A stretch of 5,082 nt of DNA, taken from positions 1-5,082 of the forward strand of contig CAITFQ010000007.1 in NCBI GenBank assembly GCA_903891735.1, given 5' to 3'. The stretch is from Candidatus Uhrbacteria bacterium. GTDB taxonomy: Bacteria > Patescibacteriota > Patescibacteriia > UBA9934. The first letter of the stretch is position 1; every line of letters begins with the position of its first letter. This document shows, one piece after another, positions 1 through 5,082 of the stretch. The notes under the pieces were generated by a model. It had not been told where the DNA came from, made no database searches, and saw nothing but the letters and a program-made list of their open reading frames with translations. Position numbers and translations under genes: made by a program.

Positions 1-1
1 C

Positions 2-1543
2 GCTGTTGGCGGCAGCTACACCGAAGGTTTGCTCGGTACCGCCCAGCTCATCAATCCGCTCTATGCAACCGACAGCGACACCGACACTGATCTAACCCGT
101 TTGGTCTTCAGCGGCTTACTCATGGTCGACGCCAAAACCGGCGCTTTAGTCCCTGACCTCGCCAGTGGCTACACCGTTTCTGACGACCAAAAAACCTACA
201 CTTTCACTTTGCGTGACAATATCTTCTGGCACGATGGCGAACCCATTACCACGGAAGACGTCGCTTTTACTTTCAACGCTATTCAAAATCCCGACTATCA
301 CAGTCCCCTGGCTGTTAGTTTTGCTGGCGTCACGACGGAAGTCACCGACGACCACACCATCGTCTTCACCTTAAACGAGCCCTTCGCCTCTTTTCTTTCG
401 ACTCTAACCGTCGGCCTTCTGCCGGTTCACATTTGGCAAGATATCCCACCAGCCAGCGCCCCTTTGGCTCACGTCAACCTGACCCCAGTCGGCTCCGGAC
501 CATTCAAATTCAATAAGCTAACCACGGATCAGCGCGGTACTTTGCGCAGTCTCTCCTTAGTTCGCAATCCTGATTTTTACCGCGGCGCACCGTTCATTAA
601 TGAACTCAACTTCAAATTCTACACTGATCCGAGCAGCTTACTCGACGCTCTCAAAAACCGTAATATCGAAGGTGCTGGCTTCGTTGCCCCTAATCCAAAC
701 GGTAATGTTCAGTTGGCTGGCCTACAAACCGTACAAGCCCCACTGGCCCAATTTACTGCCCTTTTCCTCAACGACACCCACAGCAACCTATTGGCCGATT
801 CTAATGTCCGCCAAGCTCTCACCCTAGCCACCGATCGCTCGGCTATTCTCAAAATATTTAACTCCGGCACCATCATCACCTCCCCAATCTTGCCCACCAT
901 GCCCGGTTACGACACCACTGTCGGCGCCTCCAACTTTGATCTCGCCGGGGCCACCACCTTGCTTGACACCGCCGGCTGGAAACTGGTCGATAGTTCACCT
1001 ATCCGCGCTAAAAATGGCGTCTCCCTCGCTTTCAACCTGACTACTCTCGACACCCCCGAACTCGACGCTGTGGCCGACCTCATTAAAACCGAGTGGGCCG
1101 CGGCTGGTGTCGACCTCACCATAAACGCTGTGGATCAAAATACTCTCCAAAATGGCCAACTTCGCGATCGCTCTTACGATATCCTCTTGAGTGGCGAACT
1201 CTATGGGGCGGACCAAGATCCTTACGCTTTCTGGCATTCTTCGCAAACTACTTACCCCGGCCTCAACCTGGCCCAATTCGCCAGCCGCAAAGCCGACGAC
1301 GCCATCGAAGCCGCCCGCGCTACTAACGATCCAACCGTCCGTGCCACCTCCTTTGCTACCCTTGCCAAAGCAATCAACGAAGCTAACCCCGCCATCTTCC
1401 TCTACCAACCAAACTTCACCTATTTCACCTCGCCCCGTCTCCACGGCGTCGTTTTGCCCACCATCAACGTCCCCGCCGACCGCTTTGCTGGCATCACCGG
1501 CTGGTACATAAAAACCCACAAAGTCTGGAACAAAACCCCCTAA
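2..1543 (+). CDS. ABC transporter substrate-binding protein, family 5 (peptide/oligopeptide type), 5'-truncated by the window
   Basis: This is the extracytoplasmic solute-binding subunit of a peptide/nickel-type ABC importer; it captures ligand and passes it to the membrane permease. The open frame enters from the left edge, so the start codon, signal peptide and any lipobox lie outside; 513 codons are visible. It opens with GGSYTEGLLGTAQLINPLYA (residues 3-22), the typical first strand of the SBP_bac_5 family. The family landmark WHDGEP follows at about residues 76-81, inside a segment running into the usual TTEDVAFTF helix. Near the C-terminus DQDPYAFWHSSQ matches the conserved DPYxFWHSSQ segment of oligopeptide-binding homologues. 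The length fits a nearly complete protein of this family. Substrate cannot be told from sequence: peptides are the default, but sugars, nickel or signalling peptides are possible. No permease or ATPase genes follow; they could lie upstream. An internal TTG at 29 is not the real start, because the conserved family sequence continues upstream of it. Confidence 0.9.
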   Translation, partial: AVGGSYTEGLLGTAQLINPLYATDSDTDTDLTRLVFSGLLMVDAKTGALVPDLASGYTVSDDQKTYTFTLRDNIFWHDGEPITTEDVAFTFNAIQNPDYHSPLAVSFAGVTTEVTDDHTIVFTLNEPFASFLSTLTVGLLPVHIWQDIPPASAPLAHVNLTPVGSGPFKFNKLTTDQRGTLRSLSLVRNPDFYRGAPFINELNFKFYTDPSSLLDALKNRNIEGAGFVAPNPNGNVQLAGLQTVQAPLAQFTALFLNDTHSNLLADSNVRQALTLATDRSAILKIFNSGTIITSPILPTMPGYDTTVGASNFDLAGATTLLDTAGWKLVDSSPIRAKNGVSLAFNLTTLDTPELDAVADLIKTEWAAAGVDLTINAVDQNTLQNGQLRDRSYDILLSGELYGADQDPYAFWHSSQTTYPGLNLAQFASRKADDAIEAARATNDPTVRATSFATLAKAINEANPAIFLYQPNFTYFTSPRLHGVVLPTINVPADRFAGITGWYIKTHKVWNKTP

Positions 1544-1545
1544 CA

Positions 1546-1574
1546 TTGACGCAAATCACTAAAAATGATATCTT
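1546..1574 (+). promoter_or_regulatory. Candidate sigma70-type promoter with extended -10, for the structured RNA / tRNA-Leu unit
   Basis: TTGACG (1546-1551) lies 17 bases before TATCTT (1569-1574), which is preceded by TG at 1566-1567, giving an extended -10. The -35 matches consensus at five of six positions and the spacing is ideal. The predicted start is around 1580-1582. It begins three bases after the stop codon of the transporter gene, so transcription appears to restart at once. The transcript would cover the folded region 1577-1752 and the tRNA. I see no equally good promoter nearer the tRNA. Inferred from motif match only. Confidence 0.5.
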
Positions 1575-1576
1575 TT

Positions 1577-1752
1577 CAGCCTTGTAGAGCGGTCGTTAGG
1601 AGCAGCAGCTGTCGGGTGGTCCTCTGACAACGCCAGCCATCGGCCCTGTAATGGCGCCCGAGTCATACGAGGTGAGACAGCCATTACGGTTGACGATGGC
1701 GCAGCTAGGAGGAGGACTACTCGATAGCTGCAAAGCGACGAGTCTAGGGCTG
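1577..1752 (+). ncRNA. Candidate structured RNA of unknown family, upstream of tRNA-Leu
   Basis: There is no convincing protein here, but the sequence folds by hand into nested helices. The closing helix P1 pairs 1577-1581 with 1748-1752 (CAGCC/GGCTG), 1585-1588 with 1743-1746 (TAGA/TCTA) and 1592-1595 with 1736-1739 (GTCG/CGAC). Inside it, P3 pairs 1636-1642 with 1694-1700 (seven perfect pairs) and continues as 1646-1655 with 1680-1689 (nine Watson-Crick pairs and one G-U). P4 pairs 1701-1707 with 1725-1731 (GCAGCTA/TAGCTGC) and begins the base after P3 ends, so the two could stack. A weaker P2 (1598-1601 with 1620-1623) fills the last arm. The good promoter just upstream fits a start at the P1 5' strand. 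I recognise no known family: conserved signatures of RNase P RNA, tmRNA and 4.5S RNA are not visible. It could be an independent small RNA, a tRNA leader removed by RNase P, or a cis-regulator. The folding is seen; the RNA-gene status is inference. Confidence 0.45.
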
Positions 1753-1774
1753 ACGATAGCCGAGTCAATAACAT

Positions 1775-1861
1775 GCGAGCGTGGCGGAATTGGTATACGC
1801 GCAGGTCTCAGAAGCCTGTGGTGGCAACACCTTGGGAGTTCGAGTCTCCCCGTTCGCACCA
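1775..1861 (+). tRNA. tRNA-Leu (anticodon CAG), CCA encoded
   Basis: An 87-nt class II tRNA. The acceptor stem GCGAGCG (1775-1781) pairs with CGTTCGC (1851-1857) with one G-U, followed by discriminator A1858 and a genomic CCA (1859-1861). The D arm has the leucine-type GCGGAATTGGTATACGC. The anticodon stem CAGGT/GCCTG (1802-1806/1814-1818) encloses the loop CTCAGAA, giving anticodon CAG at 1809-1811 to read CUG codons. The long variable arm has the stem GGTG/CACC around a GCAA loop. The T arm is GGGAG-TTCGAGT-CTCCC. Every canonical element is present, so the gene looks functional. A perfect hairpin starts at the terminal A of CCA. Confidence 0.97.
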
Positions 1862-1963
1862 CCGAGCTAAGCTCGGTCGTTGGTATGCGAGGAAAGCTTA
1901 GCTTTCCTAACTCAACGACAAATAACCAGCTTAGCGAAGGTGAGGCCAGCTCAGCTGGCCCAC
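1861..1963 (+). repeat. Cluster of short perfect hairpins/palindromes with a GCTNAGC core
   Basis: Four GCTNAGC heptamers occur in about 90 bases, centred at 1869, 1899, 1932 and 1952. Three sit at the tips of perfect inverted repeats with three-base loops: ACCGAGC-TAA-GCTCGGT (1861-1877), AGGAAAGC-TTA-GCTTTCCT (1890-1908) and GGCCAGC-TCA-GCTGGCC (1944-1960). The second has an outer stem CGTTG/CAACG (1878-1882/1913-1917). The third extends by GTG/CAC around a bulged A1943 (1940-1942/1961-1963). The copy at 1929-1935 lacks extended arms. The arms differ in sequence but each is self-complementary. The last palindrome lies just upstream of the rnj -10 element. None is followed by a T run, so they are not ordinary terminators. 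Function unknown: RNA hairpins, a protein-binding array or a small repeat family are all possible. Confidence 0.7.
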
Positions 1964-1972
1964 AAGTAACTG

Positions 1973-1981
1973 TGCTATAAT
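1973..1981 (+). promoter_or_regulatory. Extended -10 promoter for rnj
   Basis: TGCTATAAT is a perfect -10 hexamer (1976-1981) with the extended TGn element. The start would be near A1988, giving a leader of about 144 nt before the rnj ATG. No recognisable -35 lies 17 bases upstream; that position (about 1953-1958) is inside the last GCTNAGC hairpin. A promoter with a strong extended -10 and no -35 fits a site helped or blocked by a factor bound at the adjacent palindromes. The regulation is inference. Confidence 0.6.
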
Positions 1982-1987
1982 ATATTC

Positions 1988-2131
1988 ATCAAGTTGCCAA
2001 CCGTTTCTTATCGAGAACTTTTCGATGATAGACGACTGTCAACTAGAAGCTCTGCTTCATAGAAACTGTATTATCGATGATCGATAATCTTGCTTTCTTA
2101 TCTAAAATCTAAAATTAGACAGTACTTTATT
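1988..2131 (+). promoter_or_regulatory. Structured 5' leader of rnj
   Basis: This predicted untranslated leader carries three compact hairpins. TTATCGA pairs with TCGATGA (2008-2014/2022-2028, one wobble, seven-base loop). GAAGC-TCT-GCTTC (2046-2058) extends by CTA/TAG (2043-2045/2060-2062) around a bulged A. ATTATCGA-TGA-TCGATAAT (2070-2088) is a perfect eight-pair stem. The octamer TCGATGAT appears twice (2022-2029 and 2074-2081). ACTGTC at 2035-2040 could pair with GACAGT at 2118-2123, just before the start codon. Directly upstream of the ATG is an A/T-rich stretch containing the tandem TCTAAAA (2101-2114), with no Shine-Dalgarno sequence. Because the gene encodes an RNase with 5'-end-dependent activity, feedback through this leader is plausible but unproven. 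Confidence 0.45.
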
Positions 2132-4054
2132 ATGGGTAACTTTAAACCCCGTGGTCCTCGACCACCAAACTCAAGCTCTAATTCACCTCGTCCTGCTGGT
2201 TCGCCGAGCCCTTCCGCCGGCGCTCCTCGCCCCTCCGGTCCCCGCCCTTCCGGCTCTCGCCCTCCCTATCGTGGCGGTGGCGGCCGCAGCTCTAACCCGA
2301 TGAGCAACCGCAGCGCTCAAGGCACGTTAAACACTCACGCTGGCCTCGTCAGCGACAAAACTTTTGCTGGTCCAACTGGCGAAAAAGTCCGCGTCATTGT
2401 CCTCGGCGGCTTGGAAGAAGTCGGCCGCAACTGCACCCTCATTGAATACAAGGACGACATCATCTTGATCGACCTTGGTTTGCAATTCCCGGACGAAGAC
2501 ATGCCGGGCGTCGACTACATCATTAACAACATGGCCTACTTGAAGGGCAAGGAAAAGAACGTCCGCGGTGTCGTCATCACCCACGGTCACTACGACCACA
2601 TCGGCGGCATTCCTCACATTATCCCAGCTATCGGCAACCCGGTTGTTTACGCCTTGCCAATCGCGGCCGGCATCATCAACAAACGCCAGACTGATTATCC
2701 GGGCAGCAAAATCACCGTCAAACCAATCACCGTCCAGTCGGAATTGCAGCTCGGCGCCTTCAAGGTCAGCTTCTTCCACATCAACCACAACATTCCAGAC
2801 TCCGCTGGTATCGTCATTGAAACCCCAGCCGGCGTCATTTGTCACACCGGCGACTGGAAGTTCGACTACCACCCCGTTGGTACGCCTCCCGCTGACTTTC
2901 ACCGCATTGCCAAAGTCGGCATGGACGGCGTGATGCTGCTCATGGGCGACTCCACCAACGCTGGTCAACCCGGCCAACAAACGAGCGAAGCCGTCATTGG
3001 CGAAGAACTCCGCACCATTTTGGAAAAAGCTAAAGGTCGCGTTATTGTCGGTACCTTCGCTTCGCTCCTCTCCCGCGTTAAACAACTGATGGAAATCAGT
3101 GAAAGCCTCGGCCGCAAAATCGCGCTCGAAGGCTACTCCATGAAAACCAACGTGGAAATTGCTCGCGAACTTGGTTTCATCAACATCAATCCTAAATCCG
3201 TTATCCCAATCGAAAAAGTCGGCGACTACGCGCCAGACAAAATCACTATCATCTGTACCGGTGCTCAGGGTGAATCAAGGGCCGCCATGTCGCGCATCGC
3301 TAACGATGAACACCGCTTCATCCGCATCGAAAAAGGCGACACCATTATCTTCTCTTCCTCCGTCGTGCCAGGCAACGAAAACACCGTTCAGCGCCTCAAG
3401 GACGTCCTTTACCGCAAGCGCGCCAAGGTCATTCACAAGGACATGATGGACATTCACGCCGGTGGTCACGCCAAAAAGGAGGACGTCAAACTCATGCTCT
3501 CGCTCTTCAAACCAAAGTACTACATGCCAATCGAAGGCAACCACTTCTTACTTCGCGAGAATGCTGAGGTGGCCTACTCCATGGGCTGGAAAGAAGAAGA
3601 CGTCTTCGTCGCCGACAACGGCCAGATCATCGAATTCTGGAAAGATCCAGCTACTGGCAAAGGTGTTGGCGCCATGACGCCAGAAAAAGTTCCAGCTGAC
3701 TACGTCTTCGTTGACGGCTTGGGCGTCGGTGACATCAGCACAGTCGTCCTCCGCGATCGCCAAGCCTTGGCTGAAGACGGCATGGTCGTCGTCATCACCC
3801 AAGTTGAGAAGCAAACCGGCCGCTTGGTCGGCGAGCCTGACATCGTTACCCGCGGCTTCATCCACACCAAAGAAAACAAGGAACTTATCGTCGAAGCCGG
3901 CAACGCCATTAAAAAGGCCTTAGCCGACGCCGATCCACAAAGCATGGCGGATCCGAACGGCATCAAGGACAAAATCCGCGAGGAACTGGGCAAATTCATC
4001 TTCGAAAAAACCCAGCGCCGCCCGATGATCCTCCCTGTTCTCATCGAAGTCTAA
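2132..4054 (+). CDS. rnj: Ribonuclease J (beta-CASP metallo-beta-lactamase RNase)
   Basis: RNase J is a cytoplasmic 5'-3' exonuclease and endonuclease in mRNA decay and rRNA/tRNA maturation. The ATG at 2132 gives 640 residues; an in-frame TTG at 2090 lies inside a hairpin and is less likely. Residues 1-70 are a disordered Pro/Arg/Ser/Gly-rich extension with repeated PRPSG and a GGGG run. The catalytic core starts near residue 86 (VRVIVLGGLEEVGRN). Metal-site motifs are HGHYDH (151-156), H219 in HNIPDS and D241 in HTGDWKFD. The beta-CASP elements are GDSTNA (272-277), TFASLLSR (308-315) and HAGGHA (442-447). The C-terminal domain ends in the typical RRPMILPVLIEV. Odd points: E468 stands where RNase J normally has a His zinc ligand (PIHGEY in B. 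subtilis J1, PIEGNH here), and motif B reads FASLLSR rather than FASNxHR. The family usually has about 550-600 residues; the excess is the N-terminal tail. The gene has its own promoter and a terminator right after the stop. Confidence 0.95.
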   Translation: MGNFKPRGPRPPNSSSNSPRPAGSPSPSAGAPRPSGPRPSGSRPPYRGGGGRSSNPMSNRSAQGTLNTHAGLVSDKTFAGPTGEKVRVIVLGGLEEVGRNCTLIEYKDDIILIDLGLQFPDEDMPGVDYIINNMAYLKGKEKNVRGVVITHGHYDHIGGIPHIIPAIGNPVVYALPIAAGIINKRQTDYPGSKITVKPITVQSELQLGAFKVSFFHINHNIPDSAGIVIETPAGVICHTGDWKFDYHPVGTPPADFHRIAKVGMDGVMLLMGDSTNAGQPGQQTSEAVIGEELRTILEKAKGRVIVGTFASLLSRVKQLMEISESLGRKIALEGYSMKTNVEIARELGFININPKSVIPIEKVGDYAPDKITIICTGAQGESRAAMSRIANDEHRFIRIEKGDTIIFSSSVVPGNENTVQRLKDVLYRKRAKVIHKDMMDIHAGGHAKKEDVKLMLSLFKPKYYMPIEGNHFLLRENAEVAYSMGWKEEDVFVADNGQIIEFWKDPATGKGVGAMTPEKVPADYVFVDGLGVGDISTVVLRDRQALAEDGMVVVITQVEKQTGRLVGEPDIVTRGFIHTKENKELIVEAGNAIKKALADADPQSMADPNGIKDKIREELGKFIFEKTQRRPMILPVLIEV

Positions 4055-4058
4055 GTAC

Positions 4059-4107
4059 AAAAAACACCTCCCGGACACGTGCAAGCGTCCGGCGAGGTGT
4101 TTTTTTT
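4059..4107 (+). terminator. Intrinsic terminator of rnj
   Basis: AAAACACCTC (4061-4070) pairs with GAGGTGTTTT (4094-4103), continued by CCGGAC/GTCCGG (4071-4076/4087-4092) with one bulged C4093 and a ten-base loop. Eight T residues (4100-4107) follow the GC-rich stem, and six A residues (4059-4064) precede it. It begins four bases after the rnj stop. The A run opposite could let it work on the minus strand too, though no minus-strand gene is present in the window. Confidence 0.93.
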
Positions 4108-4109
4108 CC

Positions 4110-4125
4110 TAAAATTTGTTACTCT
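4110..4125 (+). promoter_or_regulatory. Possible -10 elements for trpS
   Basis: Only 26 bases separate the terminator T run from the trpS ATG. TAAAAT (4110-4115) matches five of six -10 positions and would give a leader of about 11 nt. TACTCT (4120-4125), preceded by TGT, is a weaker extended -10 that would give a leaderless mRNA. Neither has a clear -35, since that position falls in the terminator stem. Alternatively trpS is expressed by read-through. Low confidence. Confidence 0.25.
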
Positions 4126-4133
4126 AGTGCAAT

Positions 4134-5082
4134 ATGCGCACCATCACCGGCATTCAGCCTACCAACATCCTCCACCTCGGCAACTACTTCGGCGCCATCG
4201 AGCCAGCTTTAAAGCTGCAGGACTCTTCAGAACTCCTCATGATGATCGTCGACCTTCACGCCATCACCATTCAGCAAGACCCCAAAATCTTAAGGTCGAA
4301 TATCTTGTTCCTCGCCGCCACTTACCTCGCCGCCGGTGTCGACCCCAGCCGAACCATCCTCTTCCAGCAATCCACCGTTTCCGCCCACGCCGAACTCGGC
4401 TGGCTCCTGCAAACCGTTTGCCGCATGGGTGAAGCCGAGCGCATGACCCAATTCAAAGATAAATCAACCAGCAAAGGCGAGAACGTGTCCGTCGGCCTCT
4501 TCACTTACCCCATTCTCATGGCCGCCGACATTCTCCTCTACGACGTCGCCACAGTCCCCGTCGGCGCCGACCAAAAACAGCACGTCGAGCTAGCTCGCGA
4601 TCTCGCCGAACGTTTTAACCGCGACTTCGGCCAAACTTTTATCGTGCCCAAACCGGCTATTCGTAGCGCCGGCGCCCGTTTAATGTCGCTCATCGATCCA
4701 ACCAAAAAAATGAGCAAAAGCGACCCCAACGCCAAAGCCTACATCTCCCTCATGGACGAACCCGAAGTCGTAGCTAAGAAAATTGCTGGCGCAGTCACCG
4801 ATTCCGACCCCCGCATCACCCTCGACCCAGCTCGCCCCGGCCTGTTCAACCTCCTCACCATCTTCTCCTTGGTCACCGGCACCTCAGCCCTCGACCTGGC
4901 TCATAAATACGAAAACCAAGGCGCCAAAGCCCTCAAAACCGACCTAGCCGCAGCCATCGTTGACTTCCTCCACCCCCTCCAAACCAAAATAAACTCCCAC
5001 TTAGCCGACGAAACTGCCTTAATCGACCTTATTTCCCAAGGCGACTCCCGGGCTCAAGCCATTGCCAACATAAAGCTAAAAC
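4134..5082 (+). CDS. trpS: Tryptophanyl-tRNA synthetase, 3' end cut by the window
   Basis: TrpRS charges tRNA-Trp with tryptophan using ATP; it is a cytoplasmic homodimeric class I synthetase. The ATG at 4134 gives MRTITGIQPTN, the usual family start, and 316 codons run to the window edge with no stop. The HIGH-type signature is ILHLGNY (12-18). The tryptophan-binding segment FTYPILMAADILLYD holds M129 and D132, the same numbers as in the Geobacillus stearothermophilus enzyme. GADQKQHVELARDLAERFN follows and is almost the textbook family sequence. KMSKS is at 192-196 in KKMSKSDPN. Bacterial TrpRS has about 325-340 residues, so only some 10-20 C-terminal residues are missing. One small deviation: the usual PTGxLHLGN reads PTNILHLGN, with Asn at the Gly position. 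There is no Shine-Dalgarno sequence and no T-box or attenuator before the gene. It follows the rnj terminator closely but looks separately transcribed. Confidence 0.96.
   Translation, partial: MRTITGIQPTNILHLGNYFGAIEPALKLQDSSELLMMIVDLHAITIQQDPKILRSNILFLAATYLAAGVDPSRTILFQQSTVSAHAELGWLLQTVCRMGEAERMTQFKDKSTSKGENVSVGLFTYPILMAADILLYDVATVPVGADQKQHVELARDLAERFNRDFGQTFIVPKPAIRSAGARLMSLIDPTKKMSKSDPNAKAYISLMDEPEVVAKKIAGAVTDSDPRITLDPARPGLFNLLTIFSLVTGTSALDLAHKYENQGAKALKTDLAAAIVDFLHPLQTKINSHLADETALIDLISQGDSRAQAIANIKLK

Noticed and set aside
995..1546. A 183-codon minus-strand open frame
   Set aside because: It is an antisense shadow of the well-supported transporter gene, low complexity in Gly/Val.
1555..1576. 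Terminator after the transporter gene
   Set aside because: Only a four-pair A/T-rich stem with a short T run is visible; the segment is better explained as a promoter.
1611..1632. T-box element from GGGTGG
   Set aside because: It is too near the transcript start, lacks the rest of the T-box sequence, stem I and a terminator, and precedes a tRNA rather than a synthetase gene.
1750..1756. CTGACGA as a hammerhead ribozyme core
   Set aside because: The required GAAA strand and cleavage-site helix arrangement are not found nearby.
1663..1761. Guanidine-II (mini-ykkC) riboswitch from ACGA loops
   Set aside because: Only one clean ACGA tetraloop hairpin forms (1748-1761); the other candidate has a five-base loop and weak stem, and no transporter start follows.
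1834..1861. tRNA 3' end as an integration (att) site
   Set aside because: I see no second copy of the tRNA 3' sequence and no integrase in the window.
1559..1862. Minus-strand open frames of 71 and 88 codons in the gap
   Set aside because: They overlap the tRNA and the folded RNA on the opposite strand; composition reflects the RNA stems rather than coding.
1651..1980. A 109-codon + strand open frame in the gap
   Set aside because: It runs through the entire tRNA-Leu gene and the hairpin cluster, has no recognisable protein character and no ribosome site.
1861..2088. CRISPR array or integron attC sites
   Set aside because: There is no regular long direct repeat with spacers, and the palindromes lack the attC box arrangement.
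2090..2131. TTG at 2090 as the rnj start
   Set aside because: It sits at the edge of a perfect hairpin, adds 14 residues unlike the rest, and a good ATG follows at 2132.
2327..3085. A 252-codon minus-strand open frame
   Set aside because: It lies antisense to the conserved RNase J core; its Asp/Val-rich translation mirrors the C-ending codon bias of rnj.
4204..4215. AGCTTTAAAGCT palindrome
   Set aside because: It lies inside the trpS coding frame and is explained by ordinary codons; a chance match is likely.

Overview
The window holds three protein genes, one tRNA gene and an unusually structured 588-base gap, all read on the + strand. In order: the 3' part of a family 5 (peptide/oligopeptide type) ABC-transporter substrate-binding protein (2-1543); a promoter directly after its stop codon; a candidate structured RNA of about 176 nt (1577-1752); a tRNA-Leu with anticodon CAG (1775-1861); a run of short perfect hairpins sharing the core GCTNAGC (1861-1963); an extended -10 promoter (1973-1981); a hairpin-bearing leader (about 1988-2131); the ribonuclease J gene rnj (2132-4054); a strong intrinsic terminator (4059-4107); and most of the tryptophanyl-tRNA synthetase gene trpS (4134 to the window edge).

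The organism is a bacterium: RNase J, the bacterial form of TrpRS, an encoded CCA tail and sigma70-like promoter elements all agree. UGG is used for Trp and no in-frame UGA is seen, so the standard bacterial code fits. The absence of Shine-Dalgarno sequences before rnj and trpS, the Pro/Arg/Ser/Gly-rich N-terminal extension of RNase J and its altered catalytic-site residues make me think of a Patescibacteria/CPR-type genome. That is a guess from pattern memory, not proven by the sequence.

The genes do not look like one metabolic operon. The transporter subunit is extracytoplasmic. The tRNA, RNase J (RNA maturation and decay) and TrpRS are housekeeping RNA and translation functions, each apparently with its own transcription start. 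The gap between the transporter gene and rnj is the unusual part. By hand its first half folds into a closed multibranch RNA with a possible loop-loop pseudoknot. Its second half is a series of 5-8 bp perfect stems with three-base loops. Because the downstream gene encodes an RNase, autoregulation through the rnj leader is an attractive but untested idea.

The clearest protein-level anomaly is in RNase J. The His that supplies a zinc ligand near the end of the beta-lactamase/beta-CASP core (H390 in B. subtilis RNase J1) is Glu here (E468), while the other ligands and their spacing are kept.
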